Shown: positions 43,335 to 51,031 of the stretch, piece by piece
Layout: every line of letters begins with the position of its first letter
How positions within the stretch are numbered: the stretch's first letter is position 1
Origin: Sulfitobacter sp. JL08
GTDB lineage: Bacteria; Pseudomonadota; Alphaproteobacteria; Rhodobacterales; Rhodobacteraceae
Reading direction: 5' to 3'
DNA length: 64,000 nt
Assembly: GCF_003352045.1 (NCBI RefSeq)
Contig: NZ_CP025815.1
Location: 3,472,001 to 3,536,000, forward strand
The notes under the pieces: model-generated
Databases searched by the model: none
What the model saw: the letters and a program-made list of their open reading frames with translations, nothing else
What the model was told of the DNA's origin: nothing
Position numbers and translations under genes: made by a program

Positions 43335-43760
43335 ATGTTCAAGTCAATTTTACTTGCCCTTGACATCAACGATCCGGATGGCGCGGTGCGCTGCACCAAG
43401 GCCGCGGTCGAGATGGTAACCAGTCAGGGCGCCAGTCTGCATATCCTGAATGTTGTTCCAGATGACGGCATGGCGATTGTCAGCGCCTCTTTGAAAGCCG
43501 ATCACAACGAAACTGCGGTGGAAGCCTCGCGCGCGGCGCTGCGGGCCTGGGCGCAAAGCAACGTTCCGCCAGAGCTTGGGCCCCAATTGCACGTGGCGCG
43601 GGGAAAAATCTACGACCAGATTCTGAAAACCGCGCGCAAGCTGAATGTGGATGCTATCGTTGTCGGCGCGCACAATCCCGAACTGAAAGACTATCTTCTG
43701 GGATCAAACGCCGCCCGCGTGGCACGCCATGCCAAACAGTCAGTCTTCGTGATCCGTTGA
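43335..43760 (+). CDS. Universal stress protein (UspA family), TRAP-associated
   Basis: A 141 aa single Usp domain. The N-terminal strand MFKSILLALDINDPDGAVRC and the ATP-binding loop VDAIVVGAHNPELKDYLLGS with AARVARHAKQSVFVIR are typical, including G-x2-G-like spacing near the C terminus. It is encoded 10 bp downstream of the fused permease behind a GAGGAGG site. TRAP-linked Usp proteins such as TeaD bind ATP and tune transporter activity, so a regulatory role on system 1 is likely. Confidence 0.87.
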   Translation: MFKSILLALDINDPDGAVRCTKAAVEMVTSQGASLHILNVVPDDGMAIVSASLKADHNETAVEASRAALRAWAQSNVPPELGPQLHVARGKIYDQILKTARKLNVDAIVVGAHNPELKDYLLGSNAARVARHAKQSVFVIR

Positions 43761-43955
43761 GCATGTTGCGGGTCTTGCAGTGTTGCGGCTGATGTCGACG
43801 ACAGTGATAGGGTCAGGCCGGTCTTTTGCTGCATTCGACGCCAGCGGCTGCAATGCGGACAAAATTGCCTTTAGCTGCGCGTGCGCCAATGACTGCTTTG
43901 AAAGCTTCTGTGCATCAAGATCATGTCAATCTTGTCAGCAAAGAGGTTCTCGGAA

Positions 43956-44993
43956 TCACCTTGTGGCAATTGGCCTAGCAATTTGTGAAATACGCTGGAA
44001 TTTTTTGCGGTATGCAGCCGGAGACAGGCCCACGCCGCGTTTGAACACCCGACGGAAGGAAGCTGGGTCTTCGTACCCGACTGAACCACCGACATCATCT
44101 ACAGATTTGGCATCAGTTTCCAGCATCTGCTTTGCTTCTTCTATTCTGAGCGCCTGAACATATTCAATCGGGGGGAAACCAGTAACGGACCGAAACCGGC
44201 GTGAAAAAGTCCGAGGGTTCAGACCTGATCGCTCAACCATTTTTTCGACCGGCTTGGTCACGTTGTAATTGTTCGCGATCCAAACTTGGCAATCAGAGAT
44301 TTGCGCATCCGAGGTTTCCATCGGACGGGTCATCACTGAATATGGAGACTGGCCTTCGGAGTGGCCGCTGATCAGAAACACTTTTGCTGTCTCGATGGCA
44401 TGCTTGTAACCGCAAAACTTGGCGATCAGATAGATTGCCAGATCATGGTAGGCGCTGACCCCACCTGCCGTCACAATGCGGTCAGCTTCGGCTGACAGGC
44501 ACAAGATGGACTCATTGCGAAAGGCAACTTTAGGGTAATGGCGTTGGAACATATCCCGATATGCCCAATGGGCTGTCGCCTCGCGCCCGTCCAAAAGCCC
44601 CGCCTCCGCCAAAAGGAGCGAGCCCGAGCAGACCGACGTTATCAACGCGCCGTCCCTGTGCATGTCTCGCAACCAGGCAATTTCCCGGGGATATCGCTCC
44701 TTCGGCACGTCATAGATCGACGTATACATGTCGCACACAACGACGGCATCAGGTGTGCCCAGACTGTTGGTCGCTATGTGCGGTTCAACCGGAATATTTC
44801 CGATGCAATGAAATGGCTTTCCGTCTGCCGACACAATTTTGATGTCCAGTAGTTCGTCACCCGGCGATCCTGATATCAATTCAGGGTAAACGGCACCTAC
44901 CGATAGCAAGACATCATATAATCCGTAGAGAACGGACGATGAGGTTTCTGGTGCAGCGAGCAGCACGATCAGGGGCTTGCTAGGCGGGGTCAT
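43956..44993 (-). CDS. GlxA-type AraC-family regulator (DJ-1/PfpI domain plus AraC HTH)
   Basis: A 345 aa regulator whose N-terminal half is a class I glutamine amidotransferase-like domain, with the nucleophile-elbow Cys in ITSVCSGSLLLAEAGLLDGR and AHWAYRDMFQRHYP. The C-terminal AraC double helix-turn-helix includes RSGLNPRTFSRRFRSVTGFP and SVGYEDPASFRRVFKRGVGL. GlxA/CdhR/GbdR-like members control carnitine, glycine betaine and arginine-related catabolism, which fits the betaine theme, though other effectors occur. ATG at 44993 starts the conserved core. It faces the BBE-like oxidoreductase gene. Confidence 0.87.
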   Translation of the reverse strand: MTPPSKPLIVLLAAPETSSSVLYGLYDVLLSVGAVYPELISGSPGDELLDIKIVSADGKPFHCIGNIPVEPHIATNSLGTPDAVVVCDMYTSIYDVPKERYPREIAWLRDMHRDGALITSVCSGSLLLAEAGLLDGREATAHWAYRDMFQRHYPKVAFRNESILCLSAEADRIVTAGGVSAYHDLAIYLIAKFCGYKHAIETAKVFLISGHSEGQSPYSVMTRPMETSDAQISDCQVWIANNYNVTKPVEKMVERSGLNPRTFSRRFRSVTGFPPIEYVQALRIEEAKQMLETDAKSVDDVGGSVGYEDPASFRRVFKRGVGLSPAAYRKKFQRISQIARPIATR

Positions 44994-45129
44994 GTTACAT
45001 CCTTGTCCAATTATGCACGGTATTGGCAAATCTGGCTTGGTCACGTGTCCAGTATGCCCCTTCTTTGGCGGCAATGCCACTCTGTCCGGCGGATAGGGTG
45101 CGCTAGTCTGGGTTCAGGTTTTGGAAAGG

Positions 45130-46533
45130 ATGCACAAAGTGGAAGACTTACTGAACACATTAGATATGCCGGGGCATGCATTTGGCGGCGAGTTGATTGG
45201 CCCCGAAGACGCACGATTTGACGATGCGCGAGGTGTCTGGAATGCGATGATTGATCGCCGCCCTGCGTTGATCGCCCAGTGCAGGACAGCCGGCGACGTG
45301 CAGGCCGCAGTCAAGCTCGCGGTAGCCCATGACCTGCCCATTGCCATTCGAGGTGGCGGACACAATGTTGCAGGGCATGCGGTCTGCGACGGTGGTGTCA
45401 TGATCGACCTTTCGCTTATGCGGGGTGTGACAGTTGATGCCTCTGCCCGTCTGGCAAAGGTTCAGGGCGGCGCTTTGTGGCGTGATGTAGATGCCGCAAC
45501 CCAGGTACATGGACTTGCGACACCGGGTGGCTTGATTTCCGACACGGGCGTCGCAGGACTGACGCTATCGGGGGGCATTGGCTGGCTGCGCGCTCAACAC
45601 GGTTTGTCGATCGACAATCTTGTGGCCGCTGACGTTGTTACGGCAGACGGCGATCTGATCCATACGAGTTCCGACGAGAACCCAGAACTGCTCTGGGCTC
45701 TGCAGGGCGGGGGCGGCAATTTCGGTGTCGTCGTGCAGTTCGAATTCGCGCTGCACACTTGCGGCCCGGAGGTCATGTTCGCAGCCCCAATCTATCTCGT
45801 CGAAGACGGGCCCGAGCCAGTTCGGGCATGGCGCGACTTCATGGCCAAACACGGTGACAGAGTTGGATCGCTTTGCGAGTTTGCCACCGCAGGGGGCGAG
45901 GATTTCCCCGAGGAACACTGGGGGAAGCGGATCGTGACGCTCGCCTGCGTGTACAACGGTGACGCCGCTGAAGGTGAGGCGCTTCTTCAGCCTCTTCGTG
46001 AGCTTGGCGAATTGTCGGCCGACTTTTCCGGGCGAATGAACTACTGCGACGTGCAGCAGCTGTTTGACACGCTCATGCCCGCCGGAGACTTTCGCTGTTA
46101 CTGGAAAGCCCGCTACCTGACTGACCTGACAGATGAGATGATTGATCTGGCCATGGCCAACGCAATCGCCGCGCCGTCGGATAACACACTCTCGTCGCTG
46201 TGGAATTTCGGCGGGGCGACTGCGAATGTATCAGCGGAGGCGACCGCGTTCGGCGATCGGTCCATGGGGTGGATGTATTCACTGGATGGTGTCTGGTCCA
46301 ATCCCGCCGATGATGAGGCCAACATCGCCTGGGCCCGTGAGGGCTGGTCCAATTCCGAACGCTTTGGACATCATGGGCGCGCATATCTGAATTTTGCAGG
46401 CCATGGTGAGGACAACGCCGCACTGACGCGGACCAGTTTCGGTCCAAACTATGAACGGCTTGTCGCGGTAAAAACCAAATACGATCCGCAAAACCGGTTT
46501 CGCTTCAACCAAAACATCGCCCCGGAGGCTTAA
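45130..46533 (+). CDS. FAD-linked oxidoreductase, berberine-bridge-enzyme-like
   Basis: A VAO-superfamily flavoprotein of about 467 aa. The FAD domain has the flavinylation motif RGGGHNVAGHAVCDGGVMID (covalent His) and GGLISDTGVAGLTLSGGIGW. The second covalent Cys of bicovalent members is not present at GWLRAQHGLSIDNL, where Arg-Ala-Gln occupies the site, so attachment is by His only. The C-terminal BBE motif is YDPQNRFRFNQNI. It likely oxidises a sugar or alcohol-type substrate. ATG at 45130 is used; TTG at 45121 and GTG at 45139 are possible, and an AAGGA lies just ahead of the GTG. Confidence 0.85.
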   Translation: MHKVEDLLNTLDMPGHAFGGELIGPEDARFDDARGVWNAMIDRRPALIAQCRTAGDVQAAVKLAVAHDLPIAIRGGGHNVAGHAVCDGGVMIDLSLMRGVTVDASARLAKVQGGALWRDVDAATQVHGLATPGGLISDTGVAGLTLSGGIGWLRAQHGLSIDNLVAADVVTADGDLIHTSSDENPELLWALQGGGGNFGVVVQFEFALHTCGPEVMFAAPIYLVEDGPEPVRAWRDFMAKHGDRVGSLCEFATAGGEDFPEEHWGKRIVTLACVYNGDAAEGEALLQPLRELGELSADFSGRMNYCDVQQLFDTLMPAGDFRCYWKARYLTDLTDEMIDLAMANAIAAPSDNTLSSLWNFGGATANVSAEATAFGDRSMGWMYSLDGVWSNPADDEANIAWAREGWSNSERFGHHGRAYLNFAGHGEDNAALTRTSFGPNYERLVAVKTKYDPQNRFRFNQNIAPEA

Positions 46534-46712
46534 GATTGACGTCGCGCTCCGCCAAAGACACCTCTCGAAGAAGGCAAGTCCGTTGGTTGAAGTACGAAAG
46601 GCCTTTCCCAACAGAAATGTATTTGGCGGAGCTGCGGCACGGATTTACGTGCATGTTGAGAAAATTGGGCGAGCGCTTGTAGCTGCAGCGTAGTCCAAAC
46701 TGAACATCGAAT

Positions 46713-46894
46713 TTGAGACCGAAAGCGGACATTAGTGCAAACCGTGACACACGACACATTGGGCTCTATCCGGTCATTCGTGCCGGGTACAGCATCCGGT
46801 AATTTGGGTTCATTGCGGACATTCGTTCGCCGCGCAGCATCGTGCAAAAATGGGCTCTGACCAGTCATTCGCCGTAGGCTGCACCAATCACCGC
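46713..46894. repeat. Four imperfect tandem repeats of 45-46 bp in the convergent intergenic gap
   Basis: Units begin at 46713, 46759, 46804 and 46850. Their shared core is TTGGG(C/T)TC, six variable bases, then GG(A/T)CATTCG, followed by a GC-rich part containing GCA. Unit 1 is the most diverged. The array fills part of the 437-bp gap between the BBE-like gene and the BCCT gene, whose ends converge. No open frame is supported. Sequence just before (from about 46665) may hold a fifth, weaker unit. Confidence 0.65.
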
Positions 46895-46970
46895 TCTGCG
46901 CCCCGTCCGGGCCATTGCGTGATCCGGGCGGTGCGCAGGTTGCGGCGCAGATTATCAGGCCTCTTTTGCC

Positions 46971-48611
46971 TCACATTGCGCGGCGTTCTTCGACAAGGCC
47001 TTTGAACACCGCCCAGCACATCAAAAGCAGAACGACCGTGAAAGGCAGACCTGTAGACAGGACAGCCGCCTGCAACGAGGCCAGACCGCCCCCGATCAGC
47101 AAGGCAATCGCCACCGCGCCTTCAAAGCAGCACCAGAAGACCCGCTGGGTAACGGGCGCATCGATTTTGCCGCCCGCCGTGATGGTATCGATCACCAATG
47201 ATCCCGAATCCGAAGAGGTCACGAAGAATACAACCACCAGAATGATACCGATGAAGGATGTAATCGACGCCAGCGGAAGCTCCTTGAGCATCTCAAACAG
47301 TTTCAGTTCAAGCGGCGCCTCACTGACGGCTGTTACCCCATCGTTGACGAACTGGGTGATCGCGGTGCCGCCGAATACGCTCATCCACAACACACAGACA
47401 AAGGTCGGGATCAGTAATACGCAGATAATGAACTCGCGCACTGTGCGCCCGCGGCTGACCCGCGCGATGAACATGCCCACGAAAGGCGACCAGGAAATCC
47501 ACCACGCCCAGTAAAACGATGTCCAGCCCTGGGAATAGTTGGCGTCCTCCCGCCCGAAGGGTTGTGACAGCGGCAGAACGTTCTGCGTGTAAGACACGAT
47601 TGAATCCCAGAAAATCGCCAGGATCGCAGCCGTAGGCCCGACCAGCAGCACAAACAGCAGAAGAATGAAGGCCAGCCCCATATTGATCTCTGACAGCACC
47701 TTGACGCCGCCGTCCAACCCGCGGACCACCGATATCAGTGCAACGGCGGTGATTGCGCTGATCAGCACCACTTCGGTTGTGACCCCCACAGGTATGCCAA
47801 ACAGCAGGTTAAGACCGGCATTCGCCTGTGTCGCACCATAACCCAGCGATGTGGCCAGACCGAAGAGGGTCGCAAAGACGGCAAGAATGTCGATCACATG
47901 TCCCCACCATCCCCACACACGTTCGCCAAGAATAGGGTAAAAGGCCGAGCGGATCGTCAGCGGAAGACCCTTGTTATAGGTAAAGAGCGCCAAAGCCAGC
48001 GCCACAACGGCATACATGCCCCAAGGGTGCAAACCCCAGTGATAGATCGTGGCCGCCATACCCAGACTGATGGCGGCTTGCGCGTCGCCCGCAGCGCCAC
48101 CCAATGGCGCCCAGTCGGTGCGTACCCCGCCCTCTTCCGTGATACCGCCAAGCGAGGTCGAAAAATGACTCATTGGTTCGGACACACCATAGAACATCAG
48201 CCCGATCCCCATACCGGCAGCGAACAGCATCGCGAACCAGCCCGGATATCCGTAATCCGGCGTTGCATCCTTGCCGCCCAGCCGGACGGAGCCAAAGGGG
48301 CTGACGATCAGGAACAGACAGAAAATGACGAAAATATTGCCGGCGCCGAGGAAAAACCATGCAAATGTCGAGGTTAACCAAGGCCGCAGTGCGCCAAAAA
48401 TTGCTTCGGCCTGCGCTGGCAGGGCCAGTGCAAAAAACACGAAAACCACAATGGACAGCCCAGAAATCAGAAACACCGGATTGTGAATATCCAGACCGAA
48501 AGGCCCGATCTTTGTTTCGATATTATCCTGACCGATCTCGTAGTCGGTTTCGATGATATGCGCGTCACCTTCCGGCGCAGGTATTCCCTGATTGGTCATT
48601 TCATCGGCCAT
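46971..48611 (-). CDS. BCCT-family betaine/carnitine/choline transporter
   Basis: A 546 aa secondary transporter with 12 expected membrane segments. The family signatures are AAGMGIGLMFYGVSEPMSHF and the Trp-rich core SFYWAWWISWSPFVGMFIAR followed by VSRGRTVREFI. It also has the segment GLATSLGYGATQANAGLN. The glycine-rich GMGIG segment suggests sodium-coupled uptake of a quaternary amine such as glycine betaine, DMSP or carnitine. AAGGGAGG precedes the ATG. A universal stress protein gene lies 56 bp upstream on the same strand and could be co-transcribed. Confidence 0.92.
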   Translation of the reverse strand: MADEMTNQGIPAPEGDAHIIETDYEIGQDNIETKIGPFGLDIHNPVFLISGLSIVVFVFFALALPAQAEAIFGALRPWLTSTFAWFFLGAGNIFVIFCLFLIVSPFGSVRLGGKDATPDYGYPGWFAMLFAAGMGIGLMFYGVSEPMSHFSTSLGGITEEGGVRTDWAPLGGAAGDAQAAISLGMAATIYHWGLHPWGMYAVVALALALFTYNKGLPLTIRSAFYPILGERVWGWWGHVIDILAVFATLFGLATSLGYGATQANAGLNLLFGIPVGVTTEVVLISAITAVALISVVRGLDGGVKVLSEINMGLAFILLLFVLLVGPTAAILAIFWDSIVSYTQNVLPLSQPFGREDANYSQGWTSFYWAWWISWSPFVGMFIARVSRGRTVREFIICVLLIPTFVCVLWMSVFGGTAITQFVNDGVTAVSEAPLELKLFEMLKELPLASITSFIGIILVVVFFVTSSDSGSLVIDTITAGGKIDAPVTQRVFWCCFEGAVAIALLIGGGLASLQAAVLSTGLPFTVVLLLMCWAVFKGLVEERRAM

Positions 48612-48667
48612 TGTCGACCTCCCTTTAAGACAGAGTATTCAAATTTGCGCCGCTGCAAGACGTGCTC

Positions 48668-49084
48668 TCAAGCGCGCACCAGCATCACCGAACATTTCGC
48701 ATGCTCGGCCAGTTTCCCGCCGTTGGACGGCCATATATATTCCAGCGCACCCGGCACATGGCTGGCCATGACAACAAGGTCAGCGCCGGTCTTGTCGATG
48801 GCCCGCATCAGGGCATCATCAACTTCAACTGTCGGATCATGTGCGATCTCGGTATGTGCCGTAATCTCGATCCCGTGCTTGTCCGAATGCGATTTCGCGA
48901 AGTTCTGCAGCTTCCGGCTATACTCTCCCGGTGTGCGCGCCACGCTGCTTGGTGCTGAAGACGTGACACCCACATAACCCAGCGATGCGCCATACATCTT
49001 CGCAAGATCTGCCGCACAGGTCAGCGCATTACCAAGTTTATCTGCATGCGCGATATCAACCGGTGCCAAAATCAATTTGAACAC
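48668..49084 (-). CDS. Universal stress protein (UspA family), BCCT-associated
   Basis: A 138 aa single Usp domain: MFKLILAPVDIAHADKLGNA at the N terminus, ALMRAIDKTGADLVVMASHV in the nucleotide-binding region, and AEHAKCSVMLVR at the end. The ATP-binding GxxG signature is weak (HVPGALEYIWPSNGGKL). It directly precedes the BCCT gene on the same strand; by analogy with TRAP-linked Usp proteins it may regulate that transporter. Confidence 0.85.
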   Translation of the reverse strand: MFKLILAPVDIAHADKLGNALTCAADLAKMYGASLGYVGVTSSAPSSVARTPGEYSRKLQNFAKSHSDKHGIEITAHTEIAHDPTVEVDDALMRAIDKTGADLVVMASHVPGALEYIWPSNGGKLAEHAKCSVMLVRA

Positions 49085-49577
49085 GTCAGCCCTCCATTTG
49101 AGTGCGGATCGGATCCCAATCTAACAACCTCGGGCTACGCACTCCTTTGTCCTTTGCCGAACACGCCCGGGTTGTTTCTCATGCTAACCTGAAATCGCCG
49201 CGTCTTGCAAATTCCGAGAAAAATTAGCCAGATCCCTCGGGCGCTTGCCCGCAATCCAATCACTCCGACCGCAAGTCAAACAGAAGGCCTGAGCGAACCC
49301 GATTGTGTTGATGCTAGGGGCAGAACGCGGAATCATCACACCGGACAGTCCGGTGTGGAACGGCCACTTCCGCCAGCCATTAAACCCCATGCGCCAGTGT
49401 GACCCATCGCATATTTCGGTGGCAGAATTCTGCGCCAGAGCTGGCGATTTATTGCGAAGAAGTTGCATTGTTCCCGCCGAAAACAGCCCCATCGCTTTTG
49501 CAATTTGATAAACTAGCACGGACCCGCGGAAGAGTCGCGGGACATCACAGGCAATTTGCCGGATCTGGGAGGATTAC
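49085..49577. other. Intergenic stretch upstream of TRAP system 2
   Basis: No gene is supported. A GC hairpin (CCCGCG 49523-49528 with CGCGGG 49536-49541) lies shortly before the binding-protein gene and could stabilise its mRNA leader. I looked for a sigma-54 -24/-12 pair because a DctD-like regulator is encoded downstream; a TTTTGCA at 49496-49502 lacks a GG ten bases upstream, so none is claimed. Confidence 0.5.
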
Positions 49578-50564
49578 ATGCTAAAAGACGTATTTCACTG
49601 GCCATTGGGCTTGATTGGAACGGCAGCGATTGTCGGGATGAGCCTTGGCGCGCCCGCTGTGGCGCAGGATCAGCTTTCAATCGCAACAGGCGGTACGGGC
49701 GGAACCTATTATCCGGTCGGCGGCGGTCTGGCCGAAATCATCAACAACCACATCGAAGGCTATTCCGCGACGGCAGAAGTCACCGGCGCATCGGTTGAAA
49801 ACATGGGACTGATCGCCACCGGCGATGCTGATCTGGCGATCGCGCTGGCCGATACTGTTGCGCAGGCCTACACCGGAACCGGAAAATTCGAAGGCCAGCA
49901 ACTCGATATGGTGCGCGGGCTTGCCTCGCTCTATGCCAACATGGTGCATATCGTGGCTCTGGAAAGCAGCGGGATCACGACGCTTGCAGACCTTCGCGGC
50001 AAACGCGTATCGATCGGCGCGCCGGGATCGGGCACCGAGGTCAACACCGCCGCCATTCTTGAGGCGAACGGCATCACCTATGATGACATCGAAGAACAGC
50101 GCCTGAATTTCAACGAAACCGCAGATGCGCTGGCCAACGGCGATATCGATGCCGGGTTCTGGTCCGTGGGCGCGCCCACATCGTCGATCCTGAACCTTGC
50201 CACCACGCAAGACATCGTCATCATCGCGCTGACGCAGGCCGAACTTGACGCCGCAATGGCCGCAGATGCGACTTTTGCGACAACCACCCTGCCCGGCGGC
50301 AGCTATAACGGTGTGGCAGACGACATCGTGGTTCTTGGCATCCCCAACGTGCTGACCGTTTCGTCCGAGATGTCGGATGATCTGGCCTATGCGCTGACAA
50401 AAGCCATGTTCGAAAACATCGCCGAGCTTCAGGCCGTGCACCCCGCGGCCAACGAGACCACAATCGAGTTCACGATGGGCGCAACGCCAATCCCGCTGCA
50501 CCCCGGTGCGCTGCGGTATTACGACGAGGTCGGCGCGAACGTGCCGGATGACCTGCGCGAATGA
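49578..50564 (+). CDS. TAXI-family TRAP transporter substrate-binding protein (system 2)
   Basis: A 328 aa periplasmic binding protein. The signal peptide runs to about residue 29 (LIGTAAIVGMSLGAPAVAQ), and LSIATGGTGGTYYPVGGGLA is the TAXI signature. VTGASVENMGLIATGDADLA and KRVSIGAPGSGTEVNTAAIL form the ligand loops. The similarity to the system 1 protein is only family level, so a different substrate is likely. Its stop overlaps the DUF1850 start (ATGA). CTGGGAGG precedes the ATG. A perfect terminator-type hairpin lies just after the stop. Confidence 0.9.
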   Translation: MLKDVFHWPLGLIGTAAIVGMSLGAPAVAQDQLSIATGGTGGTYYPVGGGLAEIINNHIEGYSATAEVTGASVENMGLIATGDADLAIALADTVAQAYTGTGKFEGQQLDMVRGLASLYANMVHIVALESSGITTLADLRGKRVSIGAPGSGTEVNTAAILEANGITYDDIEEQRLNFNETADALANGDIDAGFWSVGAPTSSILNLATTQDIVIIALTQAELDAAMAADATFATTTLPGGSYNGVADDIVVLGIPNVLTVSSEMSDDLAYALTKAMFENIAELQAVHPAANETTIEFTMGATPIPLHPGALRYYDEVGANVPDDLRE

Positions 50565-51031
50565 CACCCGCGATCCGAGGAGGGCTTTGTGCCCTCCTCT
50601 TTTTGCCTGTGACTGCTGCCGCCCAAGACCTTGTTGCCACCCGCGCCGATGACGGAACCGAGATCGCGCGCATCAAAGTACCCGAAGGCACAGGGTGGTG
50701 CGTGTTGTGGCATCATTCCGTCGAAGGGTTCGAAGTCTCGGACTGCTACGAAAACCGCGAGGGTCGCATGGTCCTGGTGCAGTCGCACCTGCCTGATTTT
50801 GCGGCCGGACTAGGCCATATCCCCGGTCGCGGCAGGCAGGTTTCAGACGGTGCCGGCGGGTATTTCATCCTGAATATCGACGAACCGGTGCCCGGTGACG
50901 CCTATATCCTGCGCCCCGGACTTGCTAGCGTCGACCACCGGTTACAGGTGGGTGAACAAATCGTATCCCTCTCGGCGGTTGCCCCGCGCGAACGAGTGCA
51001 GATCGCACTAACAGGAGACGTGGACAAATGA
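50561..51031 (+). CDS. DUF1850 protein of TRAP system 2
   Basis: A 156 aa protein with a signal peptide (GGLCALLFLPVTAAAQ) and the DUF1850 domain (GWCVLWHHSVEGFEVSDCYE, the conserved HSVE motif). DUF1850 genes almost always lie between TAXI binding-protein and permease genes; the role is unknown but probably assists transport in the periplasm. It overlaps both neighbours by four bases (ATGA at 50561-50564 and 51028-51031), so translation is coupled across the operon. Its first codons also encode a terminator-type hairpin. Confidence 0.85.
   Translation: MTPAIRGGLCALLFLPVTAAAQDLVATRADDGTEIARIKVPEGTGWCVLWHHSVEGFEVSDCYENREGRMVLVQSHLPDFAAGLGHIPGRGRQVSDGAGGYFILNIDEPVPGDAYILRPGLASVDHRLQVGEQIVSLSAVAPRERVQIALTGDVDK
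50577..50604 (+). terminator. Perfect intrinsic-terminator hairpin inside the DUF1850 coding start
   Basis: GAGGAGGGC (50577-50585) and GCCCTCCTC (50591-50599) form a 9-bp perfect stem with a TTTGT loop, followed by five T (50600-50604). It lies 13 bp after the binding-protein stop and inside codons 6-15 of DUF1850. It probably works as an attenuator that lowers expression of DUF1850 and permease relative to the binding protein. Confidence 0.72.

Noticed and set aside
46713-46894. CRISPR array interpretation of the 46-bp repeats
   Set aside because: The units differ throughout, have no constant repeat plus variable spacer pattern, and no cas genes are in the window.
49496-49502. Sigma-54 -12 element upstream of TRAP system 2
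   Set aside because: The GG expected ten bases upstream is CC, so the -24 element is missing.
49184-49519. Minus-strand frame of 111 codons upstream of TRAP system 2
   Set aside because: No family features, no ribosome site, and composition unlike neighbouring genes.
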